From: Fluviicoccus keumensis
GTDB lineage: Bacteria; Pseudomonadota; Gammaproteobacteria; Pseudomonadales; Moraxellaceae
Length of the DNA stretch: 64,000 nt
Reading direction: 5' to 3'
Assembly (NCBI RefSeq): GCF_004217445.1
Contig: NZ_SHKX01000015.1
Location: forward strand, 124,001 to 188,000
A program made the position numbers and the translations under genes. Under the pieces are notes generated by a model. That model was given only the letters and a program-made list of their open reading frames with translations. It searched no databases and was not told the origin of the DNA. This document shows positions 8,310 through 16,961 of the stretch, piece by piece (within the stretch, counting starts at the first letter, position 1; each line of letters opens with the position of its first letter).

Positions 8310-10127
8310 TTATCGCTTGCCTTGGGCGGCGCGGATGCGCGCCTGCTTGGCCGCGTTGGCCCACCAGAAGTCAATGCCGGGGGAGTATTTCGGCTTGATG
8401 GCCGGTTGTTCCAGGAAGTCCCAGTAGGCGAGGCGGTAGCTGCGGTTATGGTATTGCGGGATGACCAGGTGGTTCCACAGCAGCACGCGGTCCAGCGCCC
8501 GGGTCGCCGTCACCAGATCTTCCCGGCTGCGCGCGCCGACAATCTTGTCCACCAGCACATCCACGGCCGGACTTTTCAGGCCGGCGAGATTATGGCTGCC
8601 CGGTGTGTCCGCGGCTTGGGAACCCCAGAAACCACGTTGTTCATTTCCGGGCGACAGGGATTGGGCAAAGCCTTCCACCACCATGTCGAAGTCAAAGTTG
8701 CGCTCACGGTTGATGTATTGTGATGAATCCACCGGGCGGATGCTGACTTCGATGCCAAGGCGGGCAAGATTACGGGTGAACGGCTCGACGATGCGGACGA
8801 ATTCCGGCTGCACCAGCAGGATTTCAAACTTGAAGGGTTCATTCTTCGCATTCACCAGCTTGCCATTCTTGATGGTCCAGCCCGCGCTTTGCAACAGTTG
8901 CTGGGCAGCCATCAGGTTGGCGCGCACATTGCCCGAGCCGTCGGTTTTCGGGGCCTGGAACGGTGTGGTGAAGACCTCCGGCGGCACTTGGGCTTTCAAC
9001 GGATTCAGCAAGGCCAGTTCGGCGGGCGAAGGCAGCCCGGTGGCGGCCAGTTCAGAGTTGTCGAAGTAACTTTGCGACCGGCTGTAGGCGCTGAAAAAGA
9101 GGTTGCGGTTACTCCATTCAAAGTCGAATGCGTACGACAGCGCCTGGCGCACGCGACGATCCTGAAACAACGGGCGCCGAAGGTTATACACAAAACCCTG
9201 CATCCCGGCCGGGTTGAAATTGGGTTGTTCGACCTTTTTCACCAGCCCCTGTTTGACCGCCGGGAACGTGTATTCGGTCGCCCAGGTCTTGGCTTTGAAT
9301 TCAGTCAGGAAGTCGTATTGCCCGGCCTTGAATCCTTCAAAAGCCACCGTCATGTCCTGATAGTAGACAAACTTGATGGTGTCGAAATTGAATTTGCCGC
9401 GATTGACCGGCAAGTTGGCCGCCCAATATTTCGGGTTGCGGGTATAGGTGGCGGATTTTCCCGGATCCAGTTTGGTCAGCAGGTAGGGGCCGCTGCCTAT
9501 AGGAATGTCCAGGTTGGTGCTGTTGAAGGTTCGCTTGCTCCAGAACTGCTTGGGCAGGATCGACATCTCGCCGACAATCAGTGACAGCTCACGATTGTTC
9601 TTGTTCTTGAAACTGAACTTGACGGTTTGCTTGTCCAGCGCTTCGACCTTGCTGATTTCATTGTAATAGTTGCGCAGGTTGGGGGCACCTTCCTTACGGA
9701 TCAGGTCGAAGGTGAACACGACATCGTCAGCGGTTACCGGTGAGCCGTCGCTGAAACGGGCCGCAGGGTTCAGGTGATAGGTGATCCAGCTGGGATCCTC
9801 GGGATCGCGATCAATGCGGTCGGCCAACAGACCGTAACGGGCAAACGGCTCATCCAGTGCGGCAACCGTGAGGGAATCATAAAGATAGTCGGTCCCCTCC
9901 ACCGGATTTCCCTTGTTGATGAAGGGGTTGGTGCTGTCAAACGTCCCCAGTGCGCGCAGCCGCAATTCGCCGCCCTTGGGCGCATCCGGCCTGGCATAGG
10001 GGAAGGCCTTGAAGTTATCGGGCTGGGTGGGTTTGCCATGCAGGGCGATGGCGTTGCTGGAGATGATGGCGGCATGGCCCATCGTGACCGTCAGGGACAT
10101 CAGGGTGGCGAACAACAGCTTGTTCAT
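8310..10127 (-). CDS. yejA: Peptide ABC transporter, periplasmic substrate-binding protein
   Basis: A 605-residue SBP_bac_5 family binding protein with a Sec signal peptide (MNKLLFATLMSLTVTMGHA, cleavage after residue 19). Family features include KGGELRLRALGTFDSTNPF near the N-terminus and RFSDGSPVTADDVVFTFDL around residue 125. It captures peptides in the periplasm and delivers them to YejBEF. P. aeruginosa carries two tandem binding-protein genes at the equivalent locus (nppA1, nppA2), whereas here there is only one. It is the first gene of the operon, just after a terminator. Confidence 0.93.
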   Translation of the reverse strand: MNKLLFATLMSLTVTMGHAAIISSNAIALHGKPTQPDNFKAFPYARPDAPKGGELRLRALGTFDSTNPFINKGNPVEGTDYLYDSLTVAALDEPFARYGLLADRIDRDPEDPSWITYHLNPAARFSDGSPVTADDVVFTFDLIRKEGAPNLRNYYNEISKVEALDKQTVKFSFKNKNNRELSLIVGEMSILPKQFWSKRTFNSTNLDIPIGSGPYLLTKLDPGKSATYTRNPKYWAANLPVNRGKFNFDTIKFVYYQDMTVAFEGFKAGQYDFLTEFKAKTWATEYTFPAVKQGLVKKVEQPNFNPAGMQGFVYNLRRPLFQDRRVRQALSYAFDFEWSNRNLFFSAYSRSQSYFDNSELAATGLPSPAELALLNPLKAQVPPEVFTTPFQAPKTDGSGNVRANLMAAQQLLQSAGWTIKNGKLVNAKNEPFKFEILLVQPEFVRIVEPFTRNLARLGIEVSIRPVDSSQYINRERNFDFDMVVEGFAQSLSPGNEQRGFWGSQAADTPGSHNLAGLKSPAVDVLVDKIVGARSREDLVTATRALDRVLLWNHLVIPQYHNRSYRLAYWDFLEQPAIKPKYSPGIDFWWANAAKQARIRAAQGKR

Positions 10128-10212
10128 GGGCAGGATCTCTCGAAAACCGCAGACAGCTTTTTAATAATGAAAACAGGGCATTGAGGCCGGAATTGTAAGG
10201 CAGCAGCTTAAC

Positions 10213-10243
10213 AAAAAAAACCGCCGCAAATGCGGCGGTTTTG
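10213..10243 (-). terminator. Terminator downstream of mltD, upstream of yejA
   Basis: On the minus strand CCGCCGCATTTGCGGCGG is followed by an eight-T run, immediately after the mltD stop. It isolates yejABEF transcription from mltD. Confidence 0.85.
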
Positions 10244-10257
10244 TGTGCTTCAGGCAA

Positions 10258-12264
10258 TCAGCCCTTGGCGAGGTAGAGCACCAGATCCTGGCCGGGCTTG
10301 ATGTTGCGGGAGCCCTTGTTCCAAGTCTGGATCTGGCTGACCGAGACCTTGTACCGCTTGCTGATGGAGTACAGGGTGTCGCCGCGGCGAACTTCGTAGC
10401 GAACCTGCTTGATGCTGTCCTTCTCAGACTTGTCGCGCTTGGCGGTGCGTTCGGACTTCTTGTCCTTCTTGCCAGGCTTGCTTTCGGCAACCCGTTCATC
10501 GCGGTTGTCCTTGCCATCCTTTTTGCCGCGCGCCTTGGGCTTGGTCTCCGGTTCGGCATCGTCACTTTCGATATTGATTACCAGACGCTTGCCTGGACGC
10601 AGGCTCTCGTTGGCTTTCATGCCGTTCCAGCGGGCCAGGTCCTTCGGGCTGATGTCATACTTGCGGGAAATGGCGTACAGGGTCTCGCCGGGACGAACCT
10701 TGTGGAATTCGCGCTTGCTGTCAGCCGGCTTGTCCTTGGAGACCAAGGCTTTCTTGGCGTCGGTCTTGTCAGCCTTGGCGGCTTTTCCACCGCGGTCCTT
10801 ACCGGAATCCTGAGTGTCGCCGGCATCGGCGATCTTGTCCGAGGCTTTGGTTTTGGCGGCGGGGGCATCGGAGGCCGGAGTCTCGTCAACTTCCGAAACC
10901 ACCTGGTCCTCGCTTTCCTCCATCAACTGCGCCACACGGGTGGTGACGGCGTTTTCAGGACGATCATAATAATGGCCCTTCACCTTGATATGGGCCACCA
11001 CCAGCCAGCGCCCGGCGGGCAGCTTCTTTTTCTTGGTGGAAAGGCCATTGATTGCCGCCAGGGTCTTGGCGGAGGTATCAAAGCGGGAGGCCAGCTTGGC
11101 CAGCGTATCACCCTTGCGGGTCTTGTAGCGCTGAACCACGGTGCGCTCGGCCGGCGGAAGGGCGGCCAGACGATTGTCAAAGTCGCCTGGAGCGGTTGTC
11201 GGCACCAGGATATTGTGCGATTCCTGCGGGTCGGTCGCCCAGCGCAGGAAGCCGGGGTTCAATTGATACAGTTGCTTCAGCGTCAGGCCGGCGATGCGGG
11301 CCACGGCGTCCAGTTCTACCTGGCTGCGAGCCTTGACCGTCCGGAAAATCGGCTGGTTGACGATCGGCTTGAACGCAATGTTGTAGTTGGCGGGCGACTT
11401 GACGATCTGGGCGACGGCCAGGAAACGCGGGACGTAAGCCTCGGTTTCGGCCGGGAGGTCCAGCGACCAGTAGTCGGTCGGCAGTCCGGCGGCGGCGTTC
11501 TTGTTGATGGCGCGCTCCACCGTGCCCGGGCCGGCGTTATAGGCGGCCAGCGCCAGTTCCCATGAGCCGAACTTCTTGTAAAGCGTGCTGAGGAATTCAT
11601 AGGCGGCGCGTGTGGACTGCATGACATCGCGGCGACCGTCATACCAGTAATTCTGCTTCAGACCGTAAATCTTGCCGGTGCCGGGAATGAACTGCCACAT
11701 GCCGGCTGCCTGGGCGGGGGAGAAGGCGAACGGATCATAGGAGCTTTCCACGACCGGCAGCAACGCCAGCTCGGTGGGCAGGCCGCGCTTTTCCGCCTCG
11801 GTGACCGTGTGATAGAGATAGTGGCTGGCCCGCGCCGTCATGCGATCAATATAGTCCTGACGCTTGGCGAACCAGTTGCGCTGCATCGCAATGCGCTCGT
11901 TGTTCTGGGTGAGGTCCATCTTGAAGCCTGCACGCACACGAGCCCAGAGGTCGCCGAATTTCGCCAGTTCTTCGGGGCTGAGGGAGACAGGCTCCATCTC
12001 AGTCACGCCGAGCAATTCATCAATGTCGTCCTGGGTGAACTCACTGCCGTCGGTATCGTAGTAACCGGCGGGGGCATTGCTGAGGCCGTCGCCGCTTTGG
12101 GCGGATACGACGGTGGCAACCACGGGAGACGTTTGTACGGGGGAGGAGAAAATACCGGCGACGGCTTTATGAGGCTGTGTGGAGCAGGCAGACAGAATCA
12201 GGCTTGCGAAGGCAAATACCAGAACTTGTTGAACGTATTTGCTGAGGTGAAGCCGAAAATGCAT
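10258..12264 (-). CDS. mltD: Membrane-bound lytic murein transglycosylase D
   Basis: A 668-residue outer-membrane lipoprotein that cleaves peptidoglycan glycan strands non-hydrolytically. The lipobox is LSAC with Cys27. The SLT domain holds the catalytic Glu173 in PVVESSYDPFAFSP, followed by AAGMWQFIPGTGK. Three LysM repeats follow (about 370-415, 520-563 and 622-666), each with the (K/R)GDTL or PGETL start. E. coli MltD has two LysM and is about 450 residues; the extra length here comes from Lys/Asp-rich low-complexity linkers between the LysM modules. It is close to gloB, as in Pseudomonas and E. coli. Confidence 0.94.
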   Translation of the reverse strand: MHFRLHLSKYVQQVLVFAFASLILSACSTQPHKAVAGIFSSPVQTSPVVATVVSAQSGDGLSNAPAGYYDTDGSEFTQDDIDELLGVTEMEPVSLSPEELAKFGDLWARVRAGFKMDLTQNNERIAMQRNWFAKRQDYIDRMTARASHYLYHTVTEAEKRGLPTELALLPVVESSYDPFAFSPAQAAGMWQFIPGTGKIYGLKQNYWYDGRRDVMQSTRAAYEFLSTLYKKFGSWELALAAYNAGPGTVERAINKNAAAGLPTDYWSLDLPAETEAYVPRFLAVAQIVKSPANYNIAFKPIVNQPIFRTVKARSQVELDAVARIAGLTLKQLYQLNPGFLRWATDPQESHNILVPTTAPGDFDNRLAALPPAERTVVQRYKTRKGDTLAKLASRFDTSAKTLAAINGLSTKKKKLPAGRWLVVAHIKVKGHYYDRPENAVTTRVAQLMEESEDQVVSEVDETPASDAPAAKTKASDKIADAGDTQDSGKDRGGKAAKADKTDAKKALVSKDKPADSKREFHKVRPGETLYAISRKYDISPKDLARWNGMKANESLRPGKRLVINIESDDAEPETKPKARGKKDGKDNRDERVAESKPGKKDKKSERTAKRDKSEKDSIKQVRYEVRRGDTLYSISKRYKVSVSQIQTWNKGSRNIKPGQDLVLYLAKG

Positions 12265-12387
12265 GCCATATTACTCCGTATATACGAAAAGCTGCCAGAT
12301 TTTAGGGAGGCAGGCGGAATACTGGCAAGCCAATGGCCGCCAATAATCCCGCTTAACTGTAACGAAGTGCGGCAAAATACCGTTTTT

Positions 12388-13185
12388 TCAAGCCTCTGGA
12401 GGCCGCCAGCTGTCCTTGAAGCGACGAAGCCGGGCGAAAGTCTCTGATGCAGAAGGATTTAAACCGAGTCCGGGGATGGTCTCCGCCAGGATTTCCCGGA
12501 GGTCGGGGCGGGTTGTCCGCAGGAACGGATTGATGGCTTTTTCGAGACCGAGCATGGCCGGAAGCGTGGGAATGCCGGCCATCCTGAGGGTTTCCGCCGC
12601 TGTGCGATATTCATGCAGGAGTTTATTACCGGGGTCTACCGCCAGGGCAAAATCCAGATTGGCGACGGTATATTCATGGGCGCAGCAAACCCGCGTCCGG
12701 TCGGGTAGTCCGCATATTGTTTGCAGCGATTGGAAGAAGGATTCGCTGTCACCGTCGAATATCCTGCCGCAACCGCCGCTGAACAAGGTGTCCCCGCAAA
12801 AGAGGACGGCTTCCTCCGGATGATAGAAACTCACGTGGTCGTGGGTATGGCCGGGGGTCGCCAATATCGTCCAGTCTCCCAGCCCGGGTAAAGCCAGGGT
12901 TTCTCCGCCGCTAACCGGCCGGTTTATCCCCGCAATGGCGGTTGGTCCGTAGATTGGAATCCCGGGGTGCCGGTGCGCGATTTCGGGCAGGCCTCCGGTA
13001 TGATCATGATGATGGTGGGTGACGAATACTGTCGCCAGCCGCCAGCCGCGGTCTTGCAATACCTTGGCCAACAGCGCGTAATCGCCGACATCAACGGCCA
13101 GTGCTTCACCGGATGACGAAGCCCACAACCACAGATAGTTGTCGTGAAACATGGGAACCGGCAATAGCGTATACGTCTCGGACAT
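12388..13185 (-). CDS. gloB: Hydroxyacylglutathione hydrolase (glyoxalase II)
   Basis: A 265-residue metallo-beta-lactamase-fold enzyme that hydrolyses S-D-lactoylglutathione to D-lactate and glutathione, completing methylglyoxal detoxification. The binuclear metal motif THHHHDHTGG lies near residues 56-65; later ligands are in ATPGHTHDHVSF and CAHEYT. PMFHDNYLW at the N-terminus is typical of GloB. The start at 13185 has GAGAGG upstream; the frame could be extended by eight codons, but without a ribosome site. It is transcribed divergently from the methyltransferase, the conserved gloB/methyltransferase arrangement. Confidence 0.93.
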   Translation of the reverse strand: MSETYTLLPVPMFHDNYLWLWASSSGEALAVDVGDYALLAKVLQDRGWRLATVFVTHHHHDHTGGLPEIAHRHPGIPIYGPTAIAGINRPVSGGETLALPGLGDWTILATPGHTHDHVSFYHPEEAVLFCGDTLFSGGCGRIFDGDSESFFQSLQTICGLPDRTRVCCAHEYTVANLDFALAVDPGNKLLHEYRTAAETLRMAGIPTLPAMLGLEKAINPFLRTTRPDLREILAETIPGLGLNPSASETFARLRRFKDSWRPPEA

Positions 13186-13244
13186 GACAGGCGACCTCTC
13201 TGCATCCATAATGCATCTTAGTGCAATCAGGCGGGTTTTTTGAC

Positions 13245-14033
13245 ATGGAATTACCCCATCTTTGGCAGCCGGCCTCGCGGTTGGATCTGTCCGGCTCCCT
13301 GGCGGCCTGGTTCGGCACCGAATTGGGGGGGGAATTGCTGTCGGCGGAAACCCGCTTGCTCGGGCATGTGCTGCCGGACCTGTTTGGCTACCATGCCCTG
13401 CAAATGGGTCAGGTCGCGCCGGTCAACCTGCTGCAATCCAGCCGTATCCGTCATCGTCTGGTGGCAGATGTCTCGCCACAGCCGGTTGAAGGACTGTCGG
13501 TTTTCCGCGCCCGTCCGGAATATCTCCCCCTGGCGGCTGACAGCGTCGATGTAGTGGTGATGCACCATCTGCTGGATGTCTGCGCCAACCCGCACGCGGT
13601 TCTGCGCGAGGCGTGCCGGGTGCTGTTGCCGGAGGGGCATCTGGTTATTGTGGGCTTCAATCCGTGGAGCCTGTGGGGACTATGGCGTCTTTTCCGGTTG
13701 CCGTGGTCGTCAACGCCTTGGTTGCGTCGGGTGTTCAGTCCGCAACGCTTGACGGACTGGCTGTCCCTACTGGATTTCGAGGTGGTTGGCGTGGAGTCGG
13801 CCTGTTTCCTGCCGCCGGTGGATAACGCCTGGATGCGTCGACGGCTTGACTGGCTGGAAGCGCTGGGATCGCGCTACTGGAGCCAGGGCGGCGCGGGTTA
13901 TGTGGTGCTGGCGCGCAAGCGGGTTTCCTGCATGACACCGATGCGCCTGCGACAACCGCTACTGCAAATGCTGCGACCGGCCCTGGTGGCGGAGACGCGC
14001 AGTTCCGATTCGCTCAAACAACAGGATGAATGA
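13245..14033 (+). CDS. SAM-dependent methyltransferase (Methyltransf_11 type)
   Basis: A 262-residue class I methyltransferase-like protein of the kind found next to gloB and rnhA in many proteobacteria. The C-terminal half of the SAM fold is clear: PLAADSVDVVVMHHLLDV (motif II/III region), then VLREACRVLLPEGHLVIVGFNPWSLWG. The N-terminal glycine motif is degenerate, so activity is not certain. The substrate is unknown. The ATG at 13245 is favoured because the product begins MELPHLW; an upstream in-frame GTG at 13221 is the alternative, and neither has a strong ribosome site. The 3' end overlaps the longest possible rnhA frame. Confidence 0.8.
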   Translation: MELPHLWQPASRLDLSGSLAAWFGTELGGELLSAETRLLGHVLPDLFGYHALQMGQVAPVNLLQSSRIRHRLVADVSPQPVEGLSVFRARPEYLPLAADSVDVVVMHHLLDVCANPHAVLREACRVLLPEGHLVIVGFNPWSLWGLWRLFRLPWSSTPWLRRVFSPQRLTDWLSLLDFEVVGVESACFLPPVDNAWMRRRLDWLEALGSRYWSQGGAGYVVLARKRVSCMTPMRLRQPLLQMLRPALVAETRSSDSLKQQDE

Positions 14034-14043
14034 CGTTTCCATC

Positions 14044-14490
14044 ATGAAGAAAATCGAAATCTACAGCGACGGAGCCTGCCGGGGAAACCCCGGGCCCGGC
14101 GGCTGGGGCGCCCTGCTGCGATACGGCGACCGCGAAAAAAGGCTGTATGGTTCCGAAAAACTGACGACCAACAACCGCATGGAGCTGAAGGCCACTATCG
14201 AGGCATTGAGGGCATTGCGTGAGCCCTGCGACGTCACCGTCTGGACCGACTCCCAATATGTGAAGAAAGGGATGACCGAGTGGTTGTCCGGCTGGAAAGC
14301 CAAGGGCTGGAAGACCGCGGCCCGCGAGCCGGTAAAAAACGCCGATCTCTGGCAGGAACTGGAGCGGGAGGCCTTGCGCCATCGTGTCGACTGGCAGTGG
14401 GTCAAGGGCCATGCCGGCCACGAAGGTAATGAGGAAGCGGATCGCCTGGCCAATCAGGCCATTGATGAAATGTTGGAAATCGCCTCATGA
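14044..14490 (+). CDS. rnhA: Ribonuclease HI
   Basis: A 148-residue enzyme that degrades the RNA strand of RNA:DNA hybrids (R-loops, Okazaki primers). The catalytic acids are visible: Asp9 in YSDGACRGNPGPGGWG, Glu in NNRMELKA, Asp in WTDSQYV and Asp in EEADRLAN, with the handle region in KAKGWKT. The start at 14044 gives the usual seven or eight residues before the first catalytic Asp; an in-frame ATG at 14026 overlapping the upstream gene is an alternative. It ends in an ATGA overlap with dnaQ. In E. coli rnhA and dnaQ are divergent, whereas here they are co-directional. Confidence 0.95.
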   Translation: MKKIEIYSDGACRGNPGPGGWGALLRYGDREKRLYGSEKLTTNNRMELKATIEALRALREPCDVTVWTDSQYVKKGMTEWLSGWKAKGWKTAAREPVKNADLWQELEREALRHRVDWQWVKGHAGHEGNEEADRLANQAIDEMLEIAS

Positions 14491-15203
14491 GACAGATTGT
14501 ACTGGATACCGAAACCACCGGCATGAACCCGCTGGAGGGGCACCGCATCATTGAAATCGGCTGCCTGGAGCTTGAAAACCGTCGTTTGACCGGCCGTTCC
14601 TTTCATTATTACTTGAAGCCGGATCGCCCGGTGGATCCGGAAGCAGTGGCGGTTCACGGCATTACGGATGAGTTTCTTCAGGACAAGCCGAAGTTTGAAG
14701 AGGTGGCTGCCGAGTTTGAAGCTTTCGTCCGGGGATCCGAACTGATCATTCATAACGCCGCCTTCGACGTTGGCTTTCTGGATCATGAAATGCGCCGGCT
14801 GTCGCCCGGCTTCAGCACCATCCGCAGTTTCTGTGACGTGCTGGATACGCTGACGCTGGCGCGGCAGAAGCATCCCGGGCAGAAAAACAGCCTGGATGCG
14901 CTGGCGAAGCGCTACTTTGTCGACCACCGCCAGCGGACCTATCACGGCGCGCTGCTTGACGCCGAGATCCTGGCGGATGTTTATCTGGCCATGACGGGCG
15001 GGCAGGTCGGACTCAGCCTGCAGGATGACAGCGAGGCCGGAGACGGGGCGCGGGAAACCGTCCGCCGCCTGCCCGCCGACCGGCCGCGATTGCGGGTGAT
15101 CGCGGCATCGCCTGAAGAATCGGCAGCCCATGCCGCCCGCCTCGATATTATTGACAAATCCTGTGGCGGAACGTGCATTTGGCGCGAAGAGGGGCTGGCG
15201 TGA
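14487..15203 (+). CDS. dnaQ: DNA polymerase III epsilon subunit (3'-5' proofreading exonuclease)
   Basis: A 238-residue DEDDh exonuclease. ExoI is at residues 7-12 (DTETTG), ExoII lies around HNAAFDVGFLDHE, and ExoIII has the His-x4-Asp motif in HGALLDAEILADVYL. It proofreads as part of the Pol III core, held between the alpha and theta subunits. The C-terminal tail after about residue 185 should be the alpha-binding segment. It is translationally coupled to rnhA by an ATGA overlap and is followed by 84 bases before fimL. Confidence 0.95.
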   Translation: MRQIVLDTETTGMNPLEGHRIIEIGCLELENRRLTGRSFHYYLKPDRPVDPEAVAVHGITDEFLQDKPKFEEVAAEFEAFVRGSELIIHNAAFDVGFLDHEMRRLSPGFSTIRSFCDVLDTLTLARQKHPGQKNSLDALAKRYFVDHRQRTYHGALLDAEILADVYLAMTGGQVGLSLQDDSEAGDGARETVRRLPADRPRLRVIAASPEESAAHAARLDIIDKSCGGTCIWREEGLA

Positions 15204-15287
15204 AGCCGGTAAAACCATTATTTTAAGACCAATAATAACACCGGCTCCCGGCCGTTTCCCCAACCCGAAGAATACAGGAAGGAATCC

Positions 15288-16961
15288 ATGCTTCCGAAAA
15301 TCGATGTAAGCGCGCTGAACCTTATCAAGTCCGAAATCGACGTTTCCCTGACCCAGATCGAGGGCGCATTGAGCGCTTTTGTCGAGGATAACTCCAACAA
15401 CGGCACCCTTGGCGACTGTGCCGAAGCCATGGAGCAGGTGTGGGGGGCCTTGCGCCTCATCAACGTTCACGGCGCTTCCGAACTGTCCGAGTTGATGTTT
15501 GCGCTGTTGCGGCAGATCAACGAACTGCAGGAAAACACGCCGGAGCGCTATTTCTCGGCGCTGGGTAACGGCATGATGGTCATGAACCGTTATCTGGAAT
15601 ATGTGCAGATCAAGGCAGTCAGTCTGCCGCAATTGCTGCTGCCTTCCATCAACGAGTGCCGCAAGGCGCTGGGCCTGCCGGAGCTTGGCGAAGGCTTTTT
15701 CCTGGATGTGCCTTATCTCCCGGCGCCGCCCGCGTTGATGCCGCTGGATCTGGATTCGTCGCGCGAGCTGCAATTGGCCCACCGTATCCGTCACATGTAC
15801 CAGATCGGTCTGCTCAACCTGCTGCGTGACCAGGCCGAGCCGGTTCATTATCGTTTGATGGGCCGCGCGCTCGAGCGCGCGGCCCAGATCTGTGCCGGCA
15901 ACGCCCAGTCCCTGCTGTGGTGGGTGGGTCAGGCCGTTATGGAGGCCTTGTCGGGAGGGGTTGAGCTGACTGACGGTCGCAAGCGCCTGCTTGCCCAGCT
16001 TGAACAACAACTGCGTCTTTTGACTTTGCCGGGCGGCTCTTCGCAGCCGGTTGATACGTCGGTGCTGGCCAATGCCTTGGCGATCGTCGGCCTTGGCGAG
16101 TCCGGTGAGCATGTGCTGGAAGTGCAGTCCGCCTTCGAGCTCGGCGCCAGCTGTATTCCCCAGAGCCAATTGCGGCTGCAGCATGACTCGATGTTCGGCC
16201 CGGGCGGTTCGGTCATCAAGACGGTGGCAGCCGTTCTGAAGGACGAAATCGCCCATATCAAGGATGTGCTCGATATCATTGCCCGCGGCTCGCAGCAGGA
16301 AGAGGAGAGCTACGAGACTGTCGCTGACGAAATCACCAAGGCCTCGCAGACGCTGATCATGCTCTCGCTGAATGACGTGGCCGGCGCCATGCGCCGTCAG
16401 GCTGACGTCGTTCGCCATTGGCAGGATGTCCCGGCAGAAGGCGAGCTGAACGTGCTGGTGGATATCCTGCTTCAGGCCGACAATGCGGTGGCGGCGCTGG
16501 ACAAGGAAATGACACCCGGCAGCCAGACTGTTGTCAATAATGCCCGCATCTCCATCCACCAGCTTGATGAAGCACGCTCCATGCTCGTGGCCGAGAGTCG
16601 CGCTGGCATGTCGCTGGTCAAGCGCGCCATCCTTTCCTACATTGAGTCGCAGGGCGATACCCTGCATCTGGCCAATGTCCCGGCAACGCTGCAGTCTACC
16701 AGCGGCGGCCTGTCGTTCCTGATGGCCGAGCGTGGCGCCGGCATCCTGCGCTCCTGTGCGGCCTTTATTGACCGGCTGGTGAATACCAAGCAGATGGCGC
16801 CGATGTCTGTCATCGAGACGTTTGCCGACGCCATCGCGTGTGTCGACTACTATCTGGAAAGCCTGGAAGTCAACAAACCGGTCAGCGACAATGTCTTTGA
16901 CATCGGTGAGGAGAGTGTGGCAGAACTGGGCTTCCCCGTTCTGAACCGACAGGCCGCCTGA
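15288..16961 (+). CDS. fimL: FimL-like protein (ChpA N-terminal homologue, type IV pilus regulation)
   Basis: A 557-residue, mostly helical protein. Both its length and its position between dnaQ and nudC match FimL of P. aeruginosa (about 556 residues), which resembles the N-terminus of the chemotaxis-like kinase ChpA and promotes cAMP/Vfr signalling and twitching. I see several helical bundles (for example SLTQIEGALSAFVED, VWGALRLINVHGASEL) but no phosphotransfer His motif of the AxHxxKG type, no kinase core and no receiver, as expected for FimL. Its stop overlaps the nudC start in TGATG. Assignment rests on resemblance, length and synteny; an alignment would confirm it. Confidence 0.8.
   Translation: MLPKIDVSALNLIKSEIDVSLTQIEGALSAFVEDNSNNGTLGDCAEAMEQVWGALRLINVHGASELSELMFALLRQINELQENTPERYFSALGNGMMVMNRYLEYVQIKAVSLPQLLLPSINECRKALGLPELGEGFFLDVPYLPAPPALMPLDLDSSRELQLAHRIRHMYQIGLLNLLRDQAEPVHYRLMGRALERAAQICAGNAQSLLWWVGQAVMEALSGGVELTDGRKRLLAQLEQQLRLLTLPGGSSQPVDTSVLANALAIVGLGESGEHVLEVQSAFELGASCIPQSQLRLQHDSMFGPGGSVIKTVAAVLKDEIAHIKDVLDIIARGSQQEEESYETVADEITKASQTLIMLSLNDVAGAMRRQADVVRHWQDVPAEGELNVLVDILLQADNAVAALDKEMTPGSQTVVNNARISIHQLDEARSMLVAESRAGMSLVKRAILSYIESQGDTLHLANVPATLQSTSGGLSFLMAERGAGILRSCAAFIDRLVNTKQMAPMSVIETFADAIACVDYYLESLEVNKPVSDNVFDIGEESVAELGFPVLNRQAA

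Noticed and set aside
10243..11565. A 440-codon plus-strand frame opposite mltD
   Set aside because: The Leu/Gly/Val-rich content mirrors the Lys/Asp/Ala codons of the MltD linkers and LysM repeats.
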